Notes: generated from the letters alone by a model not told the origin. A DNA stretch of 64,000 nt from an uncultured Flavobacteriaceae bacterium (GCA_934675205.1 CAKUPQ010000001.1:558001-622000); one strand, 5' to 3'; shown: positions 33,261 to 41,671, counted from the first letter of the stretch. A program made the numbers and translations.

Positions 33261-34178
33261 TTAGGCAATGCTGTCGGAGTTACCAAACATATTTTCAAAT
33301 AATTGTTGCTTATAATCATAATGTTTACTTGTAAACTCCTTATAATCAACTTCTATATTTGTATTTATTCTAATATAGACACAAGTACCTTGCCAATAAT
33401 CAATATCTTTTACGGTTGTTTCTTTTTCGCTTACATTCAGCTTTTTGTTCCCTGACATTAAACTCAACCAACCTTTATTTAATTTAGTAAATAATGATGT
33501 TGCATACAATCCGTGTCCCTGACCTTTTCCGTTGGTAATTCCGCTTTCAATACATTTCTTTATGGCTTCTTCTTCGGTAAAGCTATGTTTCTGATTAAGT
33601 GATTTATGTATTCCTAATCCAAAATCACAAACAATAAGCCTGACCGAATTTAACTTTTCGTAATATTGAGCCACAACCCAACCCTGCTTTTCTTTCGTGT
33701 GGTTTAATACATTGTCCAATACTTCATTAAAGCAGTAATCAAGACTAACATATACATTGTCATTCATTGAACTTTTAGCTCTTAATACAGCTAAAATATT
33801 ATTTAAGACATCTATTTGATTTTCAGTAGTATATTTTTGAATCTGAACAGAGCTTGCGTTATCTGCTTGAGGAGTTTTGAAAGGCAGTTCCACTTTCAGG
33901 TGTTCAAAAAAGCCCATTTTAGCCAAATAATTTACTATCTCTTTGTTTGTATCACATCTGATAGAGCCTGTAACATTATATCCCAAATATTCAATATATT
34001 TAATAGAACACAGAAACAAGAGAGCATAATCAGGATATATAAATTCACAATCCGAAAAATCAATAATCAATTTAGTATCAGGCTGATTTTTATATTGCTC
34101 AACAAGTTTATTGCAAACAGCGATAGTTTCGTTGTGAGATTTGGAAATATCTTTTATAAAAACCTTATATTGTGTCAT
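33261..34178 (-). CDS. STAS-HATPase fusion, anti-sigma-like kinase
   Basis: 305 residues. Residues 1-100 have a STAS-like pattern (LIIDFSDCEFIYPDYALLFL). Residues about 120-275 form a GHKL ATPase: N box NEVLDNVLNH (Glu152, Asn156), G1 box DFGLGIH (Asp185, Gly187, Gly189) and G2 box GKGQGHGLYAT (218-226). There is no phospho-acceptor His or membrane segment, so this resembles cytosolic RsbW/SpoIIAB-type kinases more than two-component sensors. It is encoded just upstream of a small STAS-like protein, its likely substrate. It has a -7 box at 34198-34205. Confidence 0.85.
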   Translation of the reverse strand: MTQYKVFIKDISKSHNETIAVCNKLVEQYKNQPDTKLIIDFSDCEFIYPDYALLFLCSIKYIEYLGYNVTGSIRCDTNKEIVNYLAKMGFFEHLKVELPFKTPQADNASSVQIQKYTTENQIDVLNNILAVLRAKSSMNDNVYVSLDYCFNEVLDNVLNHTKEKQGWVVAQYYEKLNSVRLIVCDFGLGIHKSLNQKHSFTEEEAIKKCIESGITNGKGQGHGLYATSLFTKLNKGWLSLMSGNKKLNVSEKETTVKDIDYWQGTCVYIRINTNIEVDYKEFTSKHYDYKQQLFENMFGNSDSIA

Positions 34179-34197
34179 ATTCTAAAATATATCTTTC

Positions 34198-34205
34198 CAA
34201 AGATA
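34198..34205 (-). promoter_or_regulatory. -7 box of the STAS-HATPase operon
   Basis: TATCTTTG on the minus strand fits TAnnTTTG and lies 20 bases before the ATG at 34178, just after the UbiA stop. Confidence 0.5.
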
Positions 34206-34231
34206 GTTTAAAAAACACAAAACCCCGACTT

Positions 34232-35182
34232 TTATATCTGCAAAAGCTCCCGTCCTTTCCAAAGCAAAGACGGTTCAATAAGAATTACACTAAAAACTCC
34301 TAAAATTATAAGAAGTTTCAGGAAATTATGTGTGGCTATAAAATGGATTTTCTTTTCGGAATTCCACAGGAAAACCAAAAACAAAACCAATCCGATAAGG
34401 GCAAAATAAATGTAAATATCCATATAGCCGACATCAGCTTTTTCAATCAGAATATAAGCAGGAATCAGGGTTAAAACAATCAAAAATGTAATGATATATT
34501 TTGAGGTTTTTTCTCCGTAAACAACAGGAACAGTTCGGTAATTATTGGCTAAATCGCCTTTGATGTTTTCCAAATCTTTTACCATTTCACGAATAAAAAT
34601 CAGCAAAAACAAAAATGATGCATGGGCAAAAATGATAAAATATTTGTGTTGGTGGTGCAGAATATTAAAGAGTTCTTCTTTTTGGTAATAGAACAAAACC
34701 GCAAAAAACGGAAGTACAGCTAAAAGTGAGGCAGTAATATTTCCGATAATCGGGAATTTTTTCAGCTTGTGGGAATAAAACCAAATCAGAAAAATATAAA
34801 CCGAAAAAAATACAGCAGCTCTCCACGAAATCAGAAAAGCCAAAGCAAAAACCACAAAATTGATTCCGAAATAAATTTTCAGACGGGTTGCCTCACTTAC
34901 AAGTCGGTCGATTTTGGTTTTTGTTGGTCGGTTGATAAGGTCTTTTTCCTTGTCGTAAAAATTATTGATAATATATCCCGATGCAATCGACAGAATCGTA
35001 GCCAAAACAATCACAAACATATACGGGTCAAGCAGAATTGACAAAGCTCTCCGTTCGGGAGCCAATACGAAAATAGCCGATAAATATTGAGCTAAAGCAA
35101 TAATCCAAATGTTATAACCCCGAACCACAGAAAATAAACTGAAAATCTTCCATAAAAGCAGTTTGTTTTTTCTGTTTAGCAT
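34232..35182 (-). CDS. UbiA-family prenyltransferase
   Basis: A 316-residue multi-pass membrane enzyme. The first Asp-rich motif is NNFYDKEKDLINRP (NxxxDxxxD) at about 74-87 and the second is DLENIKGDLANN at about 200. Close homologues in flavobacteria are annotated as geranylgeranylglycerol-phosphate geranylgeranyltransferase, but the lipid acceptor here is not proved. The frame opens at 35242 within a dispersed palindrome (35214-35234); the ATG at 35182 gives the right start (MLNRKNKLLLWK). It follows the GHMP kinase gene, the usual flavobacterial neighbour. Confidence 0.9.
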   Translation of the reverse strand: MLNRKNKLLLWKIFSLFSVVRGYNIWIIALAQYLSAIFVLAPERRALSILLDPYMFVIVLATILSIASGYIINNFYDKEKDLINRPTKTKIDRLVSEATRLKIYFGINFVVFALAFLISWRAAVFFSVYIFLIWFYSHKLKKFPIIGNITASLLAVLPFFAVLFYYQKEELFNILHHQHKYFIIFAHASFLFLLIFIREMVKDLENIKGDLANNYRTVPVVYGEKTSKYIITFLIVLTLIPAYILIEKADVGYMDIYIYFALIGLVLFLVFLWNSEKKIHFIATHNFLKLLIILGVFSVILIEPSLLWKGRELLQI

Positions 35183-35213
35183 TTTTTGAGGATTAAAATT
35201 TATATTTCTCGCA

Positions 35214-35234
35214 CCTGTCTGCCGACAGGCAGAC
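35214..35234. repeat. palindromic dispersed element
   Basis: CCTGTCTGCCGACAGGCAG contains nested inverted repeats and is of a kind scattered in Bacteroidota genomes. It lies between the GHMP kinase and UbiA genes. Confidence 0.6.
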
Positions 35235-35243
35235 AATCTCAAA

Positions 35244-36182
35244 CTAAAACTGATAAACCACTTCGAGCTTGTGTCCTTTTAGTGATTGCTGGGCTTTTTC
35301 GAGGTCTTGGGTAAATCCGAGAATGTAACCTCCTCCTCCCGAGCCACAAAGTTTCAGGTAATAATCATTGGTTTCGATTCCTTTTTTCCAAAGTTCGTGG
35401 AACTTTTCAGGAATCATCGGTTTGAAATTATCCAAAACAACTTTCGACAGCTTTTTGGTATTGGCAAAAAGTGATTTTATATCGCCTTTCAGGAAATTTT
35501 CCACACAAGCATCAGTATGTTTGATGAATTGTGTTTTCAGCATTTTTCTAAAACCGTTGTCTTTCAGATTTTCCATAAAAATCGAAACCATTGGAGCTGT
35601 TTCTCCAACAATTTCGCTATCTAACAAAAATACCGCACCTTTTCCGTCTGCATTTTGAGAGGGAATTCCCGTAGCCTCAATATTGTCTTTGGAGTTAATC
35701 AGAATCGGAATACTCAAATAGCTGTTCAATGGGTCAAGCCCCGAGCTTTTTCCGTGAAAAAACGATTCCATTTCCGAAAAAATCGTTTTCAGAACCAACA
35801 GTTTTTCACGAGTGAGATTCTCTAAAACCGTAATTTTATTTTGAGCATATTGGTCATAAATTGCCGCAACCAAAGCTCCACTACTCCCCACTCCATATCC
35901 TTGTGGAATAGACGAATCGAAATACATTCCGTTATTAACGTCTTGTGTTAACGCATCAAAATCAAACTGTACCAATTCAGGGTTTTTTGTAGTCATTTCT
36001 TTCAAAAATGCTACAAATCCTTTCAGACTTTCGTTTGATTTTCGGGCTTCTTCGCTTGGGTTTTCATCGATTTTCAAAGCTCCGTTATAGAAGTTATAGG
36101 GGATAGACAATCCCTTTGAAGAATCAATAATTCCGTACTCTCCGAACAACAGAATTTTAGAATAAAAAGCAGGTCCTTTCAT
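35244..36182 (-). CDS. GHMP kinase, probable mevalonate kinase
   Basis: 312 residues of the GHMP kinase superfamily. The ATP-binding motif is GYGVGSSGALVAA at about 93-106 and the C-terminal motif is KLCGSGGGGYILGF. The N terminus (FYSKILLFGEYGIIDSS) is the substrate-binding start typical of mevalonate kinases in flavobacteria. It would phosphorylate mevalonate for isoprenoids. The diphosphomevalonate decarboxylase gene that often adjoins it is not here; the UbiA gene is. Homoserine kinase is a less likely alternative. Confidence 0.78.
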   Translation of the reverse strand: MKGPAFYSKILLFGEYGIIDSSKGLSIPYNFYNGALKIDENPSEEARKSNESLKGFVAFLKEMTTKNPELVQFDFDALTQDVNNGMYFDSSIPQGYGVGSSGALVAAIYDQYAQNKITVLENLTREKLLVLKTIFSEMESFFHGKSSGLDPLNSYLSIPILINSKDNIEATGIPSQNADGKGAVFLLDSEIVGETAPMVSIFMENLKDNGFRKMLKTQFIKHTDACVENFLKGDIKSLFANTKKLSKVVLDNFKPMIPEKFHELWKKGIETNDYYLKLCGSGGGGYILGFTQDLEKAQQSLKGHKLEVVYQF

Positions 36183-36203
36183 TTATAAACACAATTAGCA
36201 GTA

Positions 36204-36211
36204 CAAAGATA
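36204..36211 (-). promoter_or_regulatory. -7 box of the GHMP kinase gene
   Basis: TATCTTTG on the minus strand fits TAnnTTTG; the transcription start would be near 36197, 15 bases before the ATG at 36182. Confidence 0.5.
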
Positions 36212-36237
36212 GACAAAAATTTGATTCTCAAATGATA

Positions 36238-36271
36238 TTGCTGCTTTTTATAGGTTAACTTCCTATCTTTG
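36238..36271 (+). promoter_or_regulatory. sufS promoter, -33/-7 pair
   Basis: TTG at 36238-36240 and TATCTTTG at 36264-36271 are separated by 23 bases, within the Bacteroidota range. The start is divergent from the GHMP kinase promoter. Confidence 0.5.
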
Positions 36272-36294
36272 CAAGACCAAATTCCAAACAAATT

Positions 36295-37512
36295 ATGAGT
36301 TTTGATATTCAAAAAATCCGAGAGGATTTCCCTATACTTTCCCAAACTATCGGAAAATATCCATTGGTTTATTTCGATAACGGAGCTACTTCACAAAAGC
36401 CGAAAGTCGTGATTGATGCCATTTCGCAGTATTACGAAACGATAAATGCGAATATTCACAGAGGGGTGCATACGTTGAGCCAAAAAGCTACTGATGCGTA
36501 TGAAGTTTCTCGTGAAAAAGTAAAAAACCACATCAATGCAAACGAAACAAGTGAGGTGATTTTCACTTCGGGAACAACCGAAAGTATCAATTTGGCAGCA
36601 AATTGCTTTACTTCGCTTTTGCAAAAAGATGATGAAGTAATTATTTCGTACTTGGAACATCATTCCAATATTGTACCTTGGCAAATGTTGTGCGAAAGAA
36701 CAGGAGCAAAACTCAAGGTTATTCCGATAAGTCGAAACGGAGAACTCATTATGTCGGAATACGAAAAATTGCTTTCGGATAAGACAAAAATTGTAGCGGT
36801 TAATCACGTTTCCAATGCTTTGGGAGTTATCAATCCGATAGAAACAATCATCGAAAAAGCTCATCAATTCGGGGCTTGTGTCTTGATTGACGGAGCTCAG
36901 GCAGTAGCACACCTAAAACCCGATGTTCAGCAGTTGGATTGTGATTTTTATGTGTTTTCGGCTCACAAAATGTGTGGTCCTACGGGAGTTGGAATTTTGT
37001 ACGGAAAACGAGAATGGTTAGAAAAACTTCCTCCTTACAAAGGGGGAGGAGAAATGATAAAAGAAGTGCGTTTTGAAAAAACGACTTATGCAGAAATTCC
37101 ACACAAATTCGAGGCAGGAACTCCGAATATTACCGGGGGAATTGTTTTCGGAAAAGCGATTGATTATCTGAACCAAATCGGGTTTGAAAACATCGAAAAG
37201 TACGAAAAAGAGCTTTTGGACTATGCAACCCAAAAACTTTCGGAAATTCCGAATGTTGTGATATACGGAAATACAGACCAAAAAGTTTCGGTTATTTCGT
37301 TTAATGTAGAGGGAATCCACCCGTACGACATCGGAACAATCATTGACAAAATGGGTGTTGCAGTACGAACAGGACATCACTGTACCCAACCGATTATGGA
37401 TTTTTACAACATTCCGGGAACAATCAGAGCTTCGTTTTCGTTTTATAATACCAAAGAAGAAATCGACCTTTTTATAACAGCACTCAAAAAAGCAATTACA
37501 ATGCTTTCGTGA
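36295..37512 (+). CDS. sufS: cysteine desulfurase SufS
   Basis: A 405-residue pyridoxal-phosphate enzyme that mobilises sulfur from cysteine for iron-sulfur clusters. Visible are the start LVYFDNGATSQKP, TSGTTESINLAAN, the PLP Lys225 in SAHKMCGPTG and catalytic Cys363 in RTGHHCTQP. A C-terminal strand (TIRASFSFYNTKEEI) completes the family pattern. No sufE follows; the next gene 17 bases later is an exonuclease, so the sulfur acceptor must be encoded elsewhere. Confidence 0.95.
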   Translation: MSFDIQKIREDFPILSQTIGKYPLVYFDNGATSQKPKVVIDAISQYYETINANIHRGVHTLSQKATDAYEVSREKVKNHINANETSEVIFTSGTTESINLAANCFTSLLQKDDEVIISYLEHHSNIVPWQMLCERTGAKLKVIPISRNGELIMSEYEKLLSDKTKIVAVNHVSNALGVINPIETIIEKAHQFGACVLIDGAQAVAHLKPDVQQLDCDFYVFSAHKMCGPTGVGILYGKREWLEKLPPYKGGGEMIKEVRFEKTTYAEIPHKFEAGTPNITGGIVFGKAIDYLNQIGFENIEKYEKELLDYATQKLSEIPNVVIYGNTDQKVSVISFNVEGIHPYDIGTIIDKMGVAVRTGHHCTQPIMDFYNIPGTIRASFSFYNTKEEIDLFITALKKAITMLS

Positions 37513-37529
37513 GGTAAAAACAAATAGAA

Positions 37530-38240
37530 ATGCTAAAAATCAATCTTCAAAACATTCTTTTTTTAGACATCGAAACCGTTCCCGAAACGGAATATTTCGA
37601 GGAGCTTTCTGATGAAAAAAAGGAGCTTTTCGACTTAAAAACCAAATATCAGAGAAAGGAAGACCAAACTCCTGAAGATTTTTACGAAAGAGCAGGGATT
37701 TGGGCTGAGTTCGGGAAAATAATCTGTATTTCGGTCGGATATTTTACCTTTAAGAATGATATTCGGAGTTTTCGGGTTACTTCATTTTTCGGAGAAGAAG
37801 TAGAAATTCTGAAAGATTTTTCTAATTTACTGAATAATCATTTCGGAAAAGCAGAGCATATTTTGTGCGGACATAATGCCAAGGAATTTGATTTTCCGTT
37901 TATGGCAAGACGAATGATAATTCACGGATTGCCGATTCCGAACAAATTAAACCTTTTCGGGAAAAAACCTTGGGAGATTCCACATCTCGATACTATGGAA
38001 TTATGGAAATTCGGAGATTACAAGCATTTTACATCTTTAAAATTATTGGCAAATATTCTCAACATCCCCTCTCCGAAAGACGATATTGACGGAAGTCAGG
38101 TAGCTCAAGTCTATTATGTCGAAAAAAATATTGACCGAATAATCACGTATTGCGAAAAAGATGTGATCACTGTGGCACAGATTATGTTAAGGTTAAGGAG
38201 GGAAAATATTTTGGACGAGTCCGAGATAATTCACGTTTAA
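37530..38240 (+). CDS. DEDD-type 3-5 exonuclease, PolB-like
   Basis: 236 residues with the three exonuclease motifs: ILFLDIETVPE (ExoI, Asp and Glu), CGHNAKEFDFPF (ExoII) and YCEKDVITVAQ (ExoIII, Tyr and Asp, the DEDDy class). An insertion after motif I carries Lys/Glu-rich sequence. It belongs to the predicted 3-5 exonucleases related to the proofreading domain of family B polymerases; a DNA or RNA trimming role is likely but unproved. Co-directional with sufS. Confidence 0.9.
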   Translation: MLKINLQNILFLDIETVPETEYFEELSDEKKELFDLKTKYQRKEDQTPEDFYERAGIWAEFGKIICISVGYFTFKNDIRSFRVTSFFGEEVEILKDFSNLLNNHFGKAEHILCGHNAKEFDFPFMARRMIIHGLPIPNKLNLFGKKPWEIPHLDTMELWKFGDYKHFTSLKLLANILNIPSPKDDIDGSQVAQVYYVEKNIDRIITYCEKDVITVAQIMLRLRRENILDESEIIHV

Positions 38241-38244
38241 TATT

Positions 38245-38252
38245 TATATTTG
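38245..38252 (+). promoter_or_regulatory. -7 box of the first DUF2059 gene
   Basis: TATATTTG fits TAnnTTTG, 24 bases before the ATG at 38276. Confidence 0.5.
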
Positions 38253-38275
38253 TAATCTATATTAATTTAAAAAAA

Positions 38276-38680
38276 ATGAAAAAATTATTCACAGTTTTAG
38301 CAGTAGTTATTGCAGTACAATTCGGAACAGCACAAAATGATGCTTTCAAGCAAGATGCGATTAAAGTAATTGAAAAATCAGGAGCAGGAGCTCAATTCGG
38401 AATGGTTTTAGACCAAATCAAAACGATGATTCCCGAAGACAGACACGAAGAATTAACCAAAGATTTCAACTCGACACTTCCGTCTTTGTACTCTAAAATA
38501 GCAGAGGTTTATATGGAGGAGTTTACACACGATGATATTAAAAAAATATTATCGTTTTACGATTCGGAAGTAGGTAAGAAATTTAGTTTAAAACAAGGCG
38601 ATTTAATGGAAAAAGCAATGGTCGCAGGAGAACAGTGGGGAATGGATTTACAGGTAATCCTGATGAAATATATGGAGTAA
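38276..38680 (+). CDS. DUF2059 family secreted protein
   Basis: 134 residues. A signal peptide (MKKLFTVLAVVIAVQFGTAQ) precedes a helical DUF2059 domain: LPSLYSKIAEVYMEEFTHDDIKKILSFYDSEVGKKF (given in parts: MEEFTHDD and FYDSEVGKKF), the pattern typical of the family. Function unknown; periplasmic. The frame is open from 38150, but the signal peptide decides the start. It is followed by a paralogue 48 bases later. Confidence 0.88.
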   Translation: MKKLFTVLAVVIAVQFGTAQNDAFKQDAIKVIEKSGAGAQFGMVLDQIKTMIPEDRHEELTKDFNSTLPSLYSKIAEVYMEEFTHDDIKKILSFYDSEVGKKFSLKQGDLMEKAMVAGEQWGMDLQVILMKYME

Positions 38681-38728
38681 TTCCCCGAAAATCTAAATTC
38701 TAAATTTACCTCGCTAATTTAAGCTAAA

Positions 38729-39235
38729 ATGAAAAAACTATTGATAATCTTGGCTGTTGTTTTTACGGCTCAATTTGGGTTTTCTCAAAAAACGACTTTC
38801 AAGCAGGATTTAATAAAATATTTTGAAACAACAGGAGTTTCAAAGGATTCCTATCAAAGGCAAGTTTTACCAATGATTGATAAATCTAAACACGAAGACT
38901 TCAAAAAAGAGTTTGCTGTTTTAATGGACGATTATTATACAAGAAGTGCAGAAGTTTTTCAGGAAGAATTTTCTCAAACAGAAATAAGAGAATTAACTTC
39001 TTTAGTTGAAAAAGTAAATAAAAGTGGAGATGAAAATATATTTTGGTCTTCTGATATTGGAAAGAAATATCGTGAAAAACAAAATATTTTAGATGCAAAA
39101 CTTTATTCCCACCTTTCAGCTTGGCAATCAAATTTAGACCGTATGCTGTCTAAATATGAAGATACAGATGATAAAAACATCATCTATGGAAGCGAAGGTG
39201 GCTCTTATGGAGGAAGTGGCACAGGCGAAAGATAA
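38729..39235 (+). CDS. DUF2059-related protein with glycine-serine tail
   Basis: 168 residues with a signal peptide (MKKLLIILAVVFTAQFGFSQ). It is a diverged tandem copy of the preceding gene: EFSQTEIRELT and SSDIGKKYREKQN match EFTHDDIKKIL and DSEVGKKFSLKQG. An insertion (EKVNKSGDENIF) splits the domain and the C terminus is a Gly/Ser tail (GSEGGSYGGSGTGER). Such a tail may be a linker left over from a longer ancestor. A strong terminator follows. Confidence 0.82.
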   Translation: MKKLLIILAVVFTAQFGFSQKTTFKQDLIKYFETTGVSKDSYQRQVLPMIDKSKHEDFKKEFAVLMDDYYTRSAEVFQEEFSQTEIRELTSLVEKVNKSGDENIFWSSDIGKKYREKQNILDAKLYSHLSAWQSNLDRMLSKYEDTDDKNIIYGSEGGSYGGSGTGER

Positions 39236-39253
39236 ACGTAGATACTGAATATT

Positions 39254-39293
39254 TTAAAAAAATCCGATGAAAATTTTCATCGGATTTTTTTAT
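39254..39293 (+). terminator. terminator after the DUF2059 pair
   Basis: AAAAAATCCGATGAAAA pairs with its complement across a tight loop and is followed by a T run. A reading frame beginning inside it at 39267 is therefore not the start of the SPFH gene. Confidence 0.9.
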
Positions 39294-39344
39294 TTCTATA
39301 CAAAAGCACTATCTTTATTCGATTTTAATTTTAAAAAAAATAAT

Positions 39345-40298
39345 ATGGGAATGTATGTATTTTTAGCTATTGGATTTTTCCTTTTTTTAGCTTCCTTTTT
39401 TACGGTAAAACAACAAACAGCAGTTATTGTTGAACGCTTCGGAAAGTTTAATGGTATCAGACAATCGGGATTACAGTTGAAAATCCCTATAATCGACAGA
39501 ATTGCAGGACGAGTTAATCTTCGTATTCAGCAATTGGACGTAATCATCGAAACCAAAACCAAAGACAACGTATTTGTCAAAATGAAAGTTTCGGTTCAGT
39601 ACAAAGTTATCCAAGACCGGGTTTATGAGGCTTTTTATAAGTTGGAATATCCTCACGATCAGATTACTTCGTATGTTTTTGACGTAGTTCGTGCAGAAGT
39701 TCCAAAACTGATATTAGACGATGTCTTCGAGAGAAAAGACGATATTGCCATTGCTGTAAAACGTGAGCTGAACGATGCAATGCTTACGTACGGATATGAT
39801 ATTATCAATACGCTTATCACAGATATTGACCCTGATATTCAGGTTAAAAATGCAATGAACCGTATCAATGCAGCAGACCGTGAAAAAACAGCAGCTGAAT
39901 ATGAGGCAGAGGCTCAAAGAATCCGTATTGTAGCTAAAGCAAGAGCAGAGGCAGAAAGCAAAAGATTACAAGGACAGGGTATTGCTGACCAAAGACGTGA
40001 AATTGCAAGAGGACTTGTCGAAAGTGTTGATGTGCTTAACAAAGTAGGTATCAATTCTCAAGAAGCATCGGCTCTTATTGTGGTTACACAGCACTATGAT
40101 ACGTTGCAAGCTATTGGGTCTGATGCTAATTCAAACCTTATTTTGTTGCCTAACTCTCCACAAGCCGGAAGTGATATGCTGAACAATATGGTCGCTTCGT
40201 TTACAGCTTCTAACCAAGTCGGAGAAGCAATGAAAAGAGCTTCAAAAACACAAAGAAAACCTAAACAAGATGACTTCGGAATAGAAGAAACGGAGTAA
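39345..40298 (+). CDS. SPFH/band-7 membrane protein (stomatin/QmcA-like)
   Basis: 317 residues. One N-terminal membrane segment (MGMYVFLAIGFFLFLASFF) is followed by the SPFH domain (QQTAVIVERFGKFNGIRQSG, PIIDRIAGRVNLRIQQLDV) and a coiled coil rich in Ala, Glu and Arg (AEYEAEAQRIRIVAKARAEAE) for assembly into rings. Such proteins organise membrane microdomains and guide proteases. No NfeD-like partner is adjacent. The start at 39345 is the ATG after the terminator that gives the standard N terminus. Confidence 0.92.
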   Translation: MGMYVFLAIGFFLFLASFFTVKQQTAVIVERFGKFNGIRQSGLQLKIPIIDRIAGRVNLRIQQLDVIIETKTKDNVFVKMKVSVQYKVIQDRVYEAFYKLEYPHDQITSYVFDVVRAEVPKLILDDVFERKDDIAIAVKRELNDAMLTYGYDIINTLITDIDPDIQVKNAMNRINAADREKTAAEYEAEAQRIRIVAKARAEAESKRLQGQGIADQRREIARGLVESVDVLNKVGINSQEASALIVVTQHYDTLQAIGSDANSNLILLPNSPQAGSDMLNNMVASFTASNQVGEAMKRASKTQRKPKQDDFGIEETE

Positions 40299-40373
40299 TT
40301 TATTAGTTTATGGTTATTTGTCAGTTATAAAGACAATGTAGCTGAAAACACCTGAACACTTAATAAACAAAAG

Positions 40374-40409
40374 AAAAGAGTATTGAAAGTGATTTCAATA
40401 CTCTTTTTG
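40374..40409. terminator. bidirectional terminator between the SPFH and fabH genes
   Basis: AAAGAGTATTGAAA and its complement around a 4-base loop, with A-rich and T-rich flanks on both sides. Confidence 0.85.
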
Positions 40410-40453
40410 TAGTAAGAAACAATGTTAAAGGAAAACTATTAACTGACAGCCAA

Positions 40454-41461
40454 CTAAAACCTAACTATAACACTTCCCCAAGTAAAACCACTACCGAAAG
40501 CAGCTAACACTACCAAATCTCCGCTTTTGATTTTGCCCTGTTCCCAAGCCTCGGTAAGGGCAATCGGAATAGATGCTGCGGTTGTGTTTCCGTATTTCTG
40601 AATGTTGTTATAAACTTTGTCGTCTGTCAGTCTGAATTTTTGTTGTATAAATTGCGAAATTCTCAAATTTGCCTGATGTGGAATCAGCATATCAATATCC
40701 GAAACCTGTAAGTTATTCGCCTGTAATCCTTCATTTATTACTTCTGAAAAACGAACCACAGCATTTTTAAACACAAATTGTCCGTTCATATACGGATAAT
40801 AGCTTTCGTCATTCGGGTCATTGTCTGCCAAAATATCACTTACCCAACGCTTCCCCATTCCGGGAGCTATAAGTGCCAATTCTTCTGCATATTGCCCTTC
40901 TGAATGTAAATGGGTTGATAAAATTCCTTTGGATAAATCTTCTTCTCTCGACAAAACAGCTGCTCCTGCACCATCTCCGAAAATAACCGAAACCCCTCTG
41001 CCTCGTGTGGTCATATCCAATCCGGAAGAATGAACCTCCGAACCGATTACCAAAATATTTTTGTACATTCCCGTTTTGATGAATTGGTCAGCTACCGAAA
41101 CCGCATATATAAATCCTGAACACTGATTTCTGATATCTAAAGCTCCGACTGTTCGCAGTCCTAAATCTCTTTGAACCAAAACCCCCGGCCCCGGAAAATA
41201 GTATTCCGGACTTAAAGTGGCAAAAATCACAAAATCAATATCTTCTTTAGCAATGCCCGAACGGGAAATGGCAATTTCTGCCGCTTTTACTCCCATTGTA
41301 CTTGTGGTATCTTCGCCTTTTATAATATGTCGTCTTTCCTGAATACCTGTTCTTTCCTGAATCCACTCATCATTGGTGTCCATTATCTTTGATAAATCGT
41401 CATTGGTTACGATATTGTCAGGAACGTAATAGCCTAAACCTGTTATTTTTGAGTGATACAT
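40454..41461 (-). CDS. fabH: beta-ketoacyl-ACP synthase III
   Basis: A 335-residue condensing enzyme that starts fatty acid synthesis. Catalytic Cys114 is in DIRNQCSGFIYA; His is in LIPHQANLRI and Asn in YGNTTAASIP, completing the Cys-His-Asn triad. The substrate loop DEWIQERTGIQER is present. The sequence type with NGQFVFKNAV is common in flavobacteria, where one genome often has several FabH-like proteins, so it may serve a specialised route (for example aryl polyene or flexirubin) and not bulk lipid synthesis. It has a -7 box of its own at 41484-41491. Confidence 0.93.
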   Translation of the reverse strand: MYHSKITGLGYYVPDNIVTNDDLSKIMDTNDEWIQERTGIQERRHIIKGEDTTSTMGVKAAEIAISRSGIAKEDIDFVIFATLSPEYYFPGPGVLVQRDLGLRTVGALDIRNQCSGFIYAVSVADQFIKTGMYKNILVIGSEVHSSGLDMTTRGRGVSVIFGDGAGAAVLSREEDLSKGILSTHLHSEGQYAEELALIAPGMGKRWVSDILADNDPNDESYYPYMNGQFVFKNAVVRFSEVINEGLQANNLQVSDIDMLIPHQANLRISQFIQQKFRLTDDKVYNNIQKYGNTTAASIPIALTEAWEQGKIKSGDLVVLAAFGSGFTWGSVIVRF

Positions 41462-41483
41462 AATTTTAAGTATTTGTTTTTGT

Positions 41484-41491
41484 CAAAAGTA
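41484..41491 (-). promoter_or_regulatory. -7 box of fabH
   Basis: TACTTTTG on the minus strand fits TAnnTTTG, 22 bases before the ATG at 41461. Confidence 0.5.
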
Positions 41492-41513
41492 TAAAAAAGT
41501 TTTCAGTATGCAT

Positions 41514-41547
41514 AAAACAAAAACCCCATTGAAAATCAATAGGGTTT
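41514..41547 (-). terminator. terminator after tRNA-Ser
   Basis: On the minus strand AAACCCTATTGA, loop TTT, TCAATGGGGTTT (with T-G pairing) is followed by TTTGTTTT. Confidence 0.8.
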
Positions 41548-41559
41548 GTTTGTATTCAG

Positions 41560-41644
41560 CAGAAAGGATGGGATTCGAACCCACGATACGTTGCCGCATA
41601 CTACCTTTCCAGGGTAGCCTCTTCAACCACTCGAGCACCTTTCT
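41560..41644 (-). tRNA. tRNA-Ser (anticodon GGA)
   Basis: An 85-base type II tRNA. The acceptor stem AGAAAGG pairs with CCTTTCT, the anticodon stem CTACC/GGTAG encloses the loop CTGGAAA (anticodon GGA), the long variable arm is TATGCGGCAACGTA, and the T arm is GTGGG/CCCAC-like around TTCGAAT. The variable arm fixes Ser. A -7 box lies at 41656-41663. The gene is transcribed alone, after ansA on the same strand. Confidence 0.96.
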
Positions 41645-41655
41645 TTTTAGGATTG

Positions 41656-41663
41656 CAAAGATA
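41656..41663 (-). promoter_or_regulatory. -7 box of tRNA-Ser
   Basis: TATCTTTG on the minus strand fits TAnnTTTG, 12 bases upstream of the mature 5 prime end. Confidence 0.5.
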
Positions 41664-41671
41664 ATAAATTC

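Noticed and set aside
33182..33349. Upstream extension of the STAS-like gene
   Set aside because: The 56 extra residues overlap the end of the HATPase gene in another frame and carry no domain; the conserved fold starts at the ATG at 33181.
39267..39344. Upstream start for the SPFH protein
   Set aside because: It lies inside the terminator hairpin of the preceding gene and would add residues before the membrane segment that are unlike the family.
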